Assembly (NCBI RefSeq): GCF_010728725.1 | Contig: NZ_AP022606.1 | Coordinates: forward strand, 1,302,001 to 1,366,000 | Reading direction: 5' to 3' | Origin: Mycobacterium branderi | Lineage (GTDB): Bacteria > Actinomycetota > Actinomycetes > Mycobacteriales > Mycobacteriaceae | DNA length: 64,000 nucleotides | Part shown: positions 34,888 to 42,355 of the stretch, piece after piece | How the letters are laid out: each line of letters begins with the position of its first letter | Position numbering within the stretch: the stretch's first letter is position 1 | Program-made: the position numbers and the translations under genes | The notes under the pieces: model-generated | Database searches by the model: none | What the model was told of the DNA's origin: nothing | The model's input: the letters and a program-made list of their open reading frames with translations, nothing else

Positions 34888-35390
34888 GCACCCGCGACCG
34901 CATCCTGCGGGCAACCACCGAAGTGCTCAGCCGCAACGGCAGGACCAAGCTCAACCTGTCCAATGTCGCTCTGCAAGCCGGGGTTTCGCGGCCGACACTG
35001 TATCGATGGTTTGCCTCCAAGGAGGAGCTGCTCGACGCGTTCGGTGACCACGAGCGCCAGATGTTCGACACAGGCATCAGCCGTGCGACCGCCGGCTTGC
35101 ACGGGACCGAAAAACTCGACGCCGCATTGCGGTTCATCGTCCAGTACCAACAGTCCTATTCGGGTGTTCGGCTCGTCGATGTCGAGCCCGAAGTCACCAT
35201 TGCCCAACTAACCGAAGTGATTCCGGTGATGCGGGCGCGCCTGCAGCGGCTGCTGCCCGGACCCAACGGAGCGGTCAAGGCCGCGACCGCAATCCGGGTG
35301 GCGGTATCGCATTACCTGGTGCGCAGCGACGACGGCGACCAGTTCCTGGCGCAGCTTCGCCACGCGGTGGGGCTCAAGGTGGCCGACTGA
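34884..35390 (+). CDS. TetR-family regulator, island copy 1
   Basis: The 168-residue regulator has a helix-turn-helix at about residues 5-50 (RILRATTEVLSRNG, then VALQAGVSRPTLYRWFASKEELL). A short ligand domain ends in YLVRSDDGDQFLAQLRHAVG. It is coupled to the kinase-like gene (ATGA). It is clearly paralogous to the TetR gene at 40513, sharing the same C-terminal block almost word for word. It is a candidate binder of the island operator. Confidence 0.9.
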   Translation: MSTRDRILRATTEVLSRNGRTKLNLSNVALQAGVSRPTLYRWFASKEELLDAFGDHERQMFDTGISRATAGLHGTEKLDAALRFIVQYQQSYSGVRLVDVEPEVTIAQLTEVIPVMRARLQRLLPGPNGAVKAATAIRVAVSHYLVRSDDGDQFLAQLRHAVGLKVAD

Positions 35391-35394
35391 CTTC

Positions 35395-35787
35395 TCACGT
35401 CAAGACTTCGACCCTGCATTTCACGCCGGACGCTCCTGCCAGGCGGCTGTCCGCGGTGACAAACACGACACCTAAAGCTTCTGCCAACGCGACGTATGCC
35501 CCGTCGTAGGGCGTAACGGCATGTCGTAACTGCCAAATCCGTTCTAGCAGCGGCCGGTGCGCCGCACGGCGAAGCGCCAGACCGGCCAAATCGGATACTG
35601 CCTCGGCCGCTCGATGAGCCGGCATGCGACGAGCTGCGACATGGCGCCGCCACACCGAAAGCACCTCGAGGTCGATCAGTTCGGGTGCGGCCAAGCTCTG
35701 ACCGGCCAGGCGATCCCGCGCCTGTTGTCCGTCTGGCCCGTCGTCACCCAGCGCTACCGCTAATACGCTCGCATCAACGACGATCAC
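35395..35787 (-). CDS. VapC-like PIN-domain toxin
   Basis: This 130-residue PIN-domain ribonuclease has acidic catalytic residues at Asp5, Glu41, Asp95 and Asp113, in the expected order. The start MIVVDASVLAVAL is typical. It begins at a GTG 14 bp inside the end of the antitoxin gene. The target RNA is unknown. It ends four bases past the TetR stop, in convergent orientation. Confidence 0.88.
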   Translation of the reverse strand: MIVVDASVLAVALGDDGPDGQQARDRLAGQSLAAPELIDLEVLSVWRRHVAARRMPAHRAAEAVSDLAGLALRRAAHRPLLERIWQLRHAVTPYDGAYVALAEALGVVFVTADSRLAGASGVKCRVEVLT

Positions 35788-36004
35788 GTTGTTCCCGAAG
35801 GTGCTCTACCGCCGAACGGAACGACACAGAGCCGCCTTTTCGGGTCGCAACGCGATCCAGAACCTCATCCAGAGTCGGCTGAGCTGCTTCCGCGATGAGC
35901 CGGCTGCGTAGGTACTCCTGCAGAGACTGGTGTGCGCGTGCAGCGCGCTCACGCAAGACCCGGTGGGTTTCGTCCGGCACGTCCTTGATCTGCACGCTCG
36001 GCAT
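35774..36004 (-). CDS. VapB/FitA-like ribbon-helix-helix antitoxin
   Basis: The 76-residue protein starts MPSVQIKDVPDETHRVLRER, a ribbon-helix-helix DNA-binding domain of the FitA type. The C-terminal region (TLDEVLDRVATRKGG) would wrap the toxin. It precedes and overlaps the PIN-toxin gene, the normal antitoxin-first order. Inverted repeats right at its start codon are its likely autoregulatory operator. Confidence 0.88.
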   Translation of the reverse strand: MPSVQIKDVPDETHRVLRERAARAHQSLQEYLRSRLIAEAAQPTLDEVLDRVATRKGGSVSFRSAVEHLREQRDRR

Positions 36005-36035
36005 GGCGCCATTATGGCGCCACTAGCGCCATAAT
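36005..36035. promoter_or_regulatory. Nested inverted repeats at the vapB start, probable antitoxin operator
   Basis: GGCGCCAT (36005-36012), one base, then ATGGCGCC (36014-36021) form one dyad. ATTATGGCGC (36011-36020) and GCGCCATAAT (36026-36035) form a second with 5-bp spacing. The array is directly upstream of the antitoxin ATG and 25 bp from the divergent DUF427 gene. Confidence 0.7.
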
Positions 36036-36060
36036 GCAAGTTGTCCGCTATGGTATACAC

Positions 36061-36738
36061 ATGAGCCTCGTCGCGGGCAGAGGACCGCTGAGCCCTGACC
36101 CGGCGGGCCGGTTCTCGAAGCCGGTGCCGTCCGGCTTGGTCTACGTCGAGCCGCATCCTCGTCGCGTGCAGGCTGTCAAAGTCGGCCGCACAGTCATCGA
36201 CACCGAGCGCGCACTGCTCGTGCACCGCCCGAATCACCCACTGTCCTATGCGTTTCCGCCCGAGGTGGTCGGCGGACTGCCCAACGAGCCCGAGCCTGAA
36301 GCGCCGGGCTACGTCCACGTGCCCTGGGATGCGGTCGACACCTGGCTGGAGGAAGGCCGCACGCTCGTGCACTACCCGCCCAATCCTTATCACCGGGTGG
36401 ACTGCCGGCCGACGCGGCGCCGGCTGCGGGTCGAGGTCGCCGGCACAACGCTGGTGGACACCGACGACACGGTGATCGTGTTCGAGACCGCGCTCCAGGC
36501 GCGGCTCTACGTCAACCCATCGTTGGTCCGCACCGATCTCCTGCGGCCTACCGAGACGTCGACCTACTGCAATTACAAAGGGACAGCGACGTATTGGGCC
36601 GCGGTCATCGGCGACACGGTCGTCGACGACGTCGCTTGGAGCTACCCGGACCCGCCGCCGGAAAGCCTGCCGATCAAGGGATACCTGAGTTTCGACGCGA
36701 CGCGGACCCGTGTCGTCGCGGAGCTGCCGTCGTTATAA
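36061..36738 (+). CDS. DUF427 domain protein
   Basis: The 225-residue protein has two DUF427 modules (about residues 25-75 and 120-195). The second carries the characteristic RTDLLRPTETSTYCNYKGTA and the C-terminal SYPDPPPESLPIKGYLSFDA. The fold is a small beta structure and its biochemical role is not established. The ATG at 36061 has a near-zero leader relative to the toxin-antitoxin operator, so the antitoxin may also influence it. It ends in a 6-bp convergent overlap with the thioesterase. Confidence 0.8.
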   Translation: MSLVAGRGPLSPDPAGRFSKPVPSGLVYVEPHPRRVQAVKVGRTVIDTERALLVHRPNHPLSYAFPPEVVGGLPNEPEPEAPGYVHVPWDAVDTWLEEGRTLVHYPPNPYHRVDCRPTRRRLRVEVAGTTLVDTDDTVIVFETALQARLYVNPSLVRTDLLRPTETSTYCNYKGTATYWAAVIGDTVVDDVAWSYPDPPPESLPIKGYLSFDATRTRVVAELPSL

Positions 36739-37614
36739 CCGCGACTGGACCGCGATCGTGGTGTCGGTCTGCCGCATCGGACGGATCAACGCCTCCTGCA
36801 CAAAAGACGCCAGCAGCTCGCCCTCTTCGGTGTGCACCGTGCCGCGGATGTACGACATTCCGGCACCGACTTGCGTGCTTTCGTGCGAGTACAGCAGCCA
36901 GCCGTCCCAGCGCACCGGTTCGTGGAAGCTGACCGTGACCGTCATCGGCGCGGTCGACACCGTCAGATGCGACTGGGCGGTGCCGATGCCGGCGTGCGCC
37001 CGCATCGTGGTCGAGATGCCCAGGTGGCCGGTGAAGTACGCGAGCAACGCCTTGGCCAGGTCGTCGCGCGTCGGGATCGGGTCGTAGTGCAACCACGCGT
37101 ACAACTCCGGCGGTCCCACCTCGTCGGGGCTGTTGACGTCGACGACGTCGACCAGCCGCAGTTCCCGACCGGCCATCGGCATCTGGCAGACGTTGGCCTC
37201 GGCGGGCCCAACCACCTCTGGCCGCGGGATGTGGTGCCGGATGACGTCCGGTGACGGGACGTCAACCAACACGGTCACCGTCACGCACCGCCGGCCGTTC
37301 TGCATGGCCGCCACGACCGCCGTGGCCGTCGACCGACCTTCGTGCACCACGTCGATCTCGAACTCGACCGGCGGCCCGACGACGACGGCACGGGCGAACA
37401 CCGCGTGCGCGGATCGCACCGACTTTTCCGGAAACCGTTTGGCCACAGCGACAATCGCCTGCGCCAGCACCTGGGTTCCTTCCACCACCTGGCGCTCGTC
37501 GGCCCCGGCGAGCCCGGTGTCGGCGGCAAACCGGTTGTCACCGTCGGGGCGCGCGTCGAACAAATCAAGCAGGCCCGTCACGGACCACTGGGTCTGATCG
37601 GCATCGGTGGTCAT
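36733..37614 (-). CDS. TesB-type acyl-CoA thioesterase (double hotdog), copy 1
   Basis: The 293-residue protein is of the acyl-CoA thioesterase II family. The first hotdog has VRSAHAVFARAVVVGPPVEFEIDVVHEGRS (residues ~66-95, locator only). The second has YDPIPTRDDLAKALLAYFTGHLGIS and SFHEPVRWDGWLLYSHES. It should release free acids or CoA from pathway acyl-CoAs. A strong island operator copy begins six bases upstream of its ATG. Confidence 0.82.
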   Translation of the reverse strand: MTTDADQTQWSVTGLLDLFDARPDGDNRFAADTGLAGADERQVVEGTQVLAQAIVAVAKRFPEKSVRSAHAVFARAVVVGPPVEFEIDVVHEGRSTATAVVAAMQNGRRCVTVTVLVDVPSPDVIRHHIPRPEVVGPAEANVCQMPMAGRELRLVDVVDVNSPDEVGPPELYAWLHYDPIPTRDDLAKALLAYFTGHLGISTTMRAHAGIGTAQSHLTVSTAPMTVTVSFHEPVRWDGWLLYSHESTQVGAGMSYIRGTVHTEEGELLASFVQEALIRPMRQTDTTIAVQSRL

Positions 37615-37619
37615 GGCCT

Positions 37620-37651
37620 ACAGCGTGACACTTTCGGACATATATGTAAAG
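37620..37651 (-). promoter_or_regulatory. Island operator copy 3 (thioesterase / SRPBCC divergent promoter)
   Basis: ACAGCGTGACACTTT, ten bases, TGTAAAG. It lies in the 60-bp gap between the leftward thioesterase and the rightward SRPBCC-SMP30-thioesterase genes, and so may control both. Confidence 0.75.
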
Positions 37652-37674
37652 CTAGCGGCGGCGAGAAGAGAGGG

Positions 37675-38145
37675 ATGAGATTGGGCATCGTCACCACCAG
37701 TTCCGAGACGGCATTCAGCCACCCCGCCGAGGCGGTGTACGACTTCGTCACCAACCCGGCCAACTGGACCAAGACCTATCCCGGCAGTGCGCACATCGGC
37801 GAGCTGCCCCAGGTTCCGCTGAAGATCGGCGACACCTGGGTGGAGGCGGGCCCGGCCGGCGACAAGCTGTTCACCTGGCATCTCGCCATTGCCATGCGGC
37901 CCAGGCTGTTCGTGTTCAATTCGGTCGGCCGTCTGGGCCACGGCCGAGACGGCAACGGCGGCCTCGAGGGCCGCATGACGATCGAGTATCACTTCACTGA
38001 CCCTGGGCAGGGCATCACGCTGTTCCGGCGCACGATGACGATCGAGGCCTACAAAGACGCCCCGCTGCCCGACGCGTTTTTCCGAATCGTCAACCCCGCC
38101 AACATCGACGCCTACCACGCGGCCGTCGCGCGAGAACTCGCATGA
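37675..38145 (+). CDS. SRPBCC-fold protein
   Basis: The 156-residue protein has the START/cyclase-type pattern: TAFSHPAEAVYDFVTNPANW at the N-terminus, a central barrel with LHLA-like strands, and a C-terminal helix (ANIDAYHAAVARELA). These proteins bind a hydrophobic ligand, and some act as cyclases or hydrolases. A GAGAGGG site precedes the ATG. It overlaps the next gene by ATGA and is probably controlled by the operator 24 bp upstream. Confidence 0.8.
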   Translation: MRLGIVTTSSETAFSHPAEAVYDFVTNPANWTKTYPGSAHIGELPQVPLKIGDTWVEAGPAGDKLFTWHLAIAMRPRLFVFNSVGRLGHGRDGNGGLEGRMTIEYHFTDPGQGITLFRRTMTIEAYKDAPLPDAFFRIVNPANIDAYHAAVARELA

Positions 38146-38960
38146 CGCCGGCGCCCCTGGCCAAAGGGTTCTGCTTCGGGGAAGGCCCGCGGTGGTTCGA
38201 GGGACTGCTCTGGTTCTCCGACATGCTCGACGAGGCCGTGCACACCGTCACCCTGGGCGGCGCGGTCACCACCTTGCCCTTGCCGGGTCACACACCGTCC
38301 GGGCTCGGCTTCCGCCCGGACGGATCGCTGCTGATCGTCTCCGCCGAAGACCGACAGGTGTTGCGCTACGACGGCGAAACCGTCACTCCCGTCGCAGATC
38401 TCGGCGACGCGGTGCCCGCCAACCTCGGGGACATGGTCGTCGACGACGCCGGGCGCGCCTATATCGGATCCCAAGCGTTCGAGGGCGGCGTCATCGTGCG
38501 CCTCGATCCCGACGACTCGGTCACCGTCGTAGCCAAAGACCTCGATTTCCCCAACGGGATGGTGATCACGCCCGACCGCACGACGTTGATCGTCGCCGAG
38601 TCGATCGGCCGGCGACTCACCTCGTACACCATCGACTCACACGGAAACCTGGGTGACCGCCGCGTTTTCGCGGACGGACTCGACGGCCCGCCGGACGGCA
38701 TCGCGCTCGACGCACAGGGCGGCGTGTGGACGGCGATGACGCTGGCGCACCAGTTCGAGCGAATCACGCTAGGCGGCAAAGTAACCCACCGCATCGACAT
38801 CGGCGAGCGGGCTGCGATCGCCTGTACGCTCGGCGGCCCGGAACGCCGCACGCTGTTCCTGGTTTCGAGCGCCGACGCCTACCCCGAGCGCCTCAAGGGA
38901 ACCCGGCTCTGCCAACTCGACACCGTGACCGTCGACGTCCCCGGCGCCGGCCTGCCATGA
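38142..38960 (+). CDS. SMP-30/gluconolactonase-like lactonase
   Basis: This 272-residue six-bladed beta-propeller shows FCFGEGPRWFEGLLWFSDM at the N-terminus, with the metal-binding Glu in GEGPRW. It also has LDFPNGMVITPD and GPPDGIALDAQGGVW, which carry the expected Asn and Asp ligands. Members hydrolyse lactones using a divalent metal. A lactonase fits well beside a Baeyer-Villiger enzyme. It is coupled to the SRPBCC gene. Confidence 0.87.
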   Translation: MTPAPLAKGFCFGEGPRWFEGLLWFSDMLDEAVHTVTLGGAVTTLPLPGHTPSGLGFRPDGSLLIVSAEDRQVLRYDGETVTPVADLGDAVPANLGDMVVDDAGRAYIGSQAFEGGVIVRLDPDDSVTVVAKDLDFPNGMVITPDRTTLIVAESIGRRLTSYTIDSHGNLGDRRVFADGLDGPPDGIALDAQGGVWTAMTLAHQFERITLGGKVTHRIDIGERAAIACTLGGPERRTLFLVSSADAYPERLKGTRLCQLDTVTVDVPGAGLP

Positions 38961-38970
38961 AAGGCACAAC

Positions 38971-39783
38971 ATGACCGATTCGTACTACGAGTTGCTGGAC
39001 GCCGACGACCAGCTCGGCGAAAAGTTCAGGGCGACCGACCTGGTGCGGAGCACGTGGTCGGCGGCCATCCAGCACGCCGCACCGGTGTCGGCGCTGTTGG
39101 TGCGGGCCCTCGAGCGCTGCGCACCGCGCGACGACACCCGGCTGAGCCGGGTGGTGGTTGACCTGTTGGGTCCGGTACCGGCCGAGGGCGACATCTGGGT
39201 GCGCGCGCAACTCGACCGCTCCGGCAAGCAGATCGAGTTGGTCAGCGCCGAGATGCTCGGCCCCGGACCGGACGGGCAGCCGCGGCCCGTGGCCCGCGCC
39301 AGCGGCTGGAGGCTGCAGCACCTCGACACCCGAAAGCTGGTCCGCGCCGGAGCACCGCCGCTGCGCTCGCTGCGCGAGGCCAAAAGCCGTGACCTCGCGA
39401 AGGATTGGGACCGCAACTATGTGCACAGCCTGGATTGGCGGTGGCTGACCGAACCGCGGGGCGACGGCCCCGGCGAATCGTGGATCAGCCCCACCGTCGA
39501 CCTCGTCAAAGGTGAGACCATGACACCGCTCGAGCGGCTTTTCGCGGTGGCCGACGACGCCAACGGCATCGGCTCCAAACTCGACATCACCAAGTGGACG
39601 TTCCTCAACACCGACCTCGTGGTGCATGTGCACCGGGTTCCCGCCGGGCAGTGGATCGGTATCCGCGCCGAAACCAGCTACGGCCCCGACGGAATCGGCA
39701 CCACGATCGGCACGCTCTTCGACGAACAGGGCCCACTCGGGGGCATCCAGCAGTCGGTGCTCGTGCGCCGACGTCCGGGGTGA
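38971..39783 (+). CDS. TesB-type acyl-CoA thioesterase, copy 2
   Basis: The 270-residue protein is of the same double-hotdog family as the gene at 36733 but clearly diverged. It begins MTDSYYELLDADDQLGEKF, has RLSRVVVDLLGPVPAEGDIW in the first hotdog, and ends with YGPDGIGTTIGTLFDEQGPLGGIQQ. An AAAGG site precedes the ATG. It forms a three-gene unit with the SRPBCC and SMP-30 genes. Confidence 0.8.
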   Translation: MTDSYYELLDADDQLGEKFRATDLVRSTWSAAIQHAAPVSALLVRALERCAPRDDTRLSRVVVDLLGPVPAEGDIWVRAQLDRSGKQIELVSAEMLGPGPDGQPRPVARASGWRLQHLDTRKLVRAGAPPLRSLREAKSRDLAKDWDRNYVHSLDWRWLTEPRGDGPGESWISPTVDLVKGETMTPLERLFAVADDANGIGSKLDITKWTFLNTDLVVHVHRVPAGQWIGIRAETSYGPDGIGTTIGTLFDEQGPLGGIQQSVLVRRRPG

Positions 39784-39786
39784 GCG

Positions 39787-40416
39787 CTACCGGACGTCTC
39801 GCTCCCTGCTCAATGTCGGCGCAGCCATCGGTGGAACGATCTCGACGTGCCGCAAGTGCATTCGGCCGCAGGCGTCCACCATGGCGGCGACGAGGCGTCC
39901 GACGTCGTCCGGCACCGCACGGCTATTGCCCGGTGCCGATCGGATGAGTGACGCCCGCACGCCGGTGCCGATGAATTCGGCGTCTAACGCCGACATCCAG
40001 GTGTCCAGCTCTCGCCGCGACCCGCGTGGTGGCGGCCCGAAGAGCTCCGGGCTGATCAGGATCACGTCGCCGTGTCCCGCGTCGATCATCGGTGGAACCA
40101 GTTGTGCCGCAAGGTGTTGCGCGCCGACCCAGGAGCCGTCTGCGGCGCCTGCGCCGGTGACCACCACGTCGACCTCGCCGAGCAGATATCGGGCGGACTC
40201 GACGAACCGGTCGATCGAGGACGTGTCGGCAAGATCCAGGTGGGCCGCGAACGCCGCCGCACCCGACGCCCGCAGCCGGGTGGCCAGCCGCTCACAGATG
40301 TCGACGCGGCGGGCGCCCATCAGCACGAGATCGCCGCGGCGGGCCAGTCGGGCAGCGGTAGCCAGCGCAACCGACGACGCGGCCTCGGTGACCACTACGG
40401 CGCGAAACTCGGTCAT
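39787..40416 (-). CDS. SDR-like protein lacking the catalytic motifs
   Basis: The 209-residue protein has the SDR Rossmann outline (VVVTEAASSVALATAARLARRG, LMGARRVD, HLDLADTSSIDRFVES, VDVVVTGAGAADGSW). However, the Gly-rich cofactor loop is replaced by TEAASSVA and no YxxxK is present in the expected place. It is also short for a classical SDR. It may be a non-catalytic or strongly diverged member. The ATG at 40416 lies 57 bp from an island operator copy shared with the divergent TetR gene. Confidence 0.75.
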   Translation of the reverse strand: MTEFRAVVVTEAASSVALATAARLARRGDLVLMGARRVDICERLATRLRASGAAAFAAHLDLADTSSIDRFVESARYLLGEVDVVVTGAGAADGSWVGAQHLAAQLVPPMIDAGHGDVILISPELFGPPPRGSRRELDTWMSALDAEFIGTGVRASLIRSAPGNSRAVPDDVGRLVAAMVDACGRMHLRHVEIVPPMAAPTLSRERDVR

Positions 40417-40473
40417 GACCTGCTTGTCGCGGCTAAAATCTGGGGGTCGACGGCCGTTGAGGGTGGCACCAAG

Positions 40474-40505
40474 ACAGCGTGACATTTCGACGATATTTTG
40501 TAAAG
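40474..40505 (-). promoter_or_regulatory. Island operator copy 4 (SDR-like / TetR divergent promoter)
   Basis: ACAGCGTGACATTT, eleven bases, TGTAAAG; one base is lost from the ACTTT run, but the 19-base offset from TGACA to TGTAAAG is retained. It ends seven bases before the TetR start codon, ideal for autoregulation. Confidence 0.75.
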
Positions 40506-40512
40506 GTTAGAT

Positions 40513-41043
40513 GTGGAGACGACGTTCGCGGAAGACACCTCGACGCAGCAGCGTATCCTTGCCGCCACCGCCGAGGTGCTCGGCCGCAACGGCAAGCGCA
40601 AGCTCAGCTTGTCCGACGTCGCGACCCAGGCCGGCGTCTCCCGCCCGACGCTGTATCGCTGGTTTCCCTCCAAAGAGGAACTGCTGTCGGCATTTTCGCG
40701 CTACGAACGGCAGGTGTTCGACAGGGGCCTGGCCCAGGCGACGGCCGGCCTGAAGGGCGTCGACAAGCTGGACGCCGCGCTACGCTTCATGGTCGAGTAC
40801 CAGCACTCCTATACCGGCGTGCGGATGGTCGATATCGAGCCCGAGCACGTCATCGCCGAGTTGTCGCGGATCATGCCGGTCATGCGGGGTGGGCTGGAGC
40901 GTCTGATGCCCGGCCCCGGCGGCGCGGTGAAGGCGGCGACGGCGATCCGGGTGGCGATCTCGCACTACATCGTGCGCAGCGACGACGCCGACCAATTCCT
41001 CGCCCAGCTGCGGCATGCGGTGGGCATCAGTCGTCGGGACTGA
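40513..41043 (+). CDS. TetR-family regulator, island copy 2
   Basis: The 176-residue regulator has a helix-turn-helix in residues ~14-60 (RILAATAEVLGRNGKRKLSL, then VSRPTLYRWFPSKEELLSAF). The C-terminal block KAATAIRVAISHYIVRSDDA is nearly identical to that in the TetR gene at 34884. The GTG start lies seven bases from the operator, so the mRNA is probably leaderless and self-controlled. It ends in a 17-bp convergent overlap with the FAD oxidase gene. Confidence 0.9.
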   Translation: METTFAEDTSTQQRILAATAEVLGRNGKRKLSLSDVATQAGVSRPTLYRWFPSKEELLSAFSRYERQVFDRGLAQATAGLKGVDKLDAALRFMVEYQHSYTGVRMVDIEPEHVIAELSRIMPVMRGGLERLMPGPGGAVKAATAIRVAISHYIVRSDDADQFLAQLRHAVGISRRD

Positions 41044-42355
41044 ACAGCACCGCGGCGTTGAGGTAACCGGTCGGGTCGAAAGCGGCTTTGATCCGCCGCA
41101 TCGCCGCGATGTCGGCCGGTTCGCGTGACATGCCGACGTAGCCGCGTTTTCGGCTGCCGACGCCGTGCTCGGAGCTGACATTGCCGCCGCAGCCCGCGAT
41201 CAGCTCCATCATCGCCGCGTACACCGCGGCTTCTGCGTCGGATGTACAGCGCAGCACATTGAGATGCAGATTGCCCTCGCCGATATGCCCGAACAGCACC
41301 GGAACCGCGTCGGGCGCATGGCGACCGATTAACGCCACGGCCCCCGCGGCGAACCCGTCGACCGATGAAAGCGGAAGGGAAACATCGAATTTCAGCGGCG
41401 GTCCGTACACGCCCAACAGCTCTGCCACCGATTCCCGCACCCGCCAGAGTCGCTGCTGCGCGGCCGGGTCGACGCCGACGGCCGGCTCGCCGCACATCGC
41501 CACGCCCGCAAGCGCGTCGGCCAATCGGTCGGTCTGGTCGTGGTCGGATGCGAGCTCCACCAACAGCAGCCAGTCACCGTCGACCGGTGCCGCGGCCGTG
41601 GCACGCCTGTCGATCAGCTCCAGCGCGGCGATGCCGTCGAGGTCGCGGAACAGCCGCCCGGCGTCGACCAGTGCGGCCAGGTCGGAAAACCCGCACACCG
41701 CAGTCACGCGATGCGTCGGGCTGGGGTGCAGCCGCAGATCCAGCCCGGTGATGACGCCCAGCGTGCCTTCGGCGCCGACGAACAGCGACGGTAGGTCGTA
41801 GCCGGTGTTGTCGGCCCGCACCCGGCTGTGCCGGCGCAGCACCGAGCCGTCCGGCAGCGCGACGTCCAGACCAACGACCTGCTCGCCCATGTTGCCGTAG
41901 CGAACCGTGCGCAGTCCGCCGGCATTGGTGGACGCCATGCCGCCAACTGTCGCGGTGTCGCGCGCGGCGAGGTCGACACCGAACACCAGGCCGGCGGAGG
42001 CCGCGGCGCGCTGCACAGCGGCCAGTGTCGCGCCGGCGCCAACTTCGATGCGGCGTTCGGCGGTGTCGACATCGCCGATGGCACTGAGCCTTTCGGTGGA
42101 CAGCAGCACGTCGTCGTGCTCGGGCACGGTCCCGGCCACCAGCGAGGTGCGGCCGCCCTGGATCGTGACGTGCGCTCCGGCGTCGCGGCAGACCCGCAGC
42201 ACCTCGGCGACCTCGTCGGCCGATCCCGGCCGCACCAGCGCACTGGCCCGTCCCCGGTAGCGGCCGGTGTGGTCGACGCTGCGGCCGGCCAGCACGTCGG
42301 CATCGGCGCTGACGTGGCGGGCACCCACCACGCTCGCCAGGCTCGCTAGAACCAC
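41027..42355 (-). CDS. FAD-linked oxidase, GlcD/D-lactate dehydrogenase type (Rv0161-like)
   Basis: This 442-residue flavoenzyme has the PCMH-type FAD domain with VTIQGGRTSLVAGTV and GGMASTNAGGLRTVRYG. Its C-terminal substrate domain contains FGHIGEGNLHLN and SSEHGVGSRKRGY, whose His residues are typical of 2-hydroxyacid oxidases. The GTG at 42355 overlaps the acyl-CoA dehydrogenase stop by about 10 bp. Length and strand agree with Rv0161 (about 449 aa, recalled) in the inverted order, so it is probably a core gene with island genes on both sides. It oxidises a 2-hydroxy acid; the substrate is unknown. Confidence 0.87.
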   Translation of the reverse strand: MVLASLASVVGARHVSADADVLAGRSVDHTGRYRGRASALVRPGSADEVAEVLRVCRDAGAHVTIQGGRTSLVAGTVPEHDDVLLSTERLSAIGDVDTAERRIEVGAGATLAAVQRAAASAGLVFGVDLAARDTATVGGMASTNAGGLRTVRYGNMGEQVVGLDVALPDGSVLRRHSRVRADNTGYDLPSLFVGAEGTLGVITGLDLRLHPSPTHRVTAVCGFSDLAALVDAGRLFRDLDGIAALELIDRRATAAAPVDGDWLLLVELASDHDQTDRLADALAGVAMCGEPAVGVDPAAQQRLWRVRESVAELLGVYGPPLKFDVSLPLSSVDGFAAGAVALIGRHAPDAVPVLFGHIGEGNLHLNVLRCTSDAEAAVYAAMMELIAGCGGNVSSEHGVGSRKRGYVGMSREPADIAAMRRIKAAFDPTGYLNAAVLFSPDD

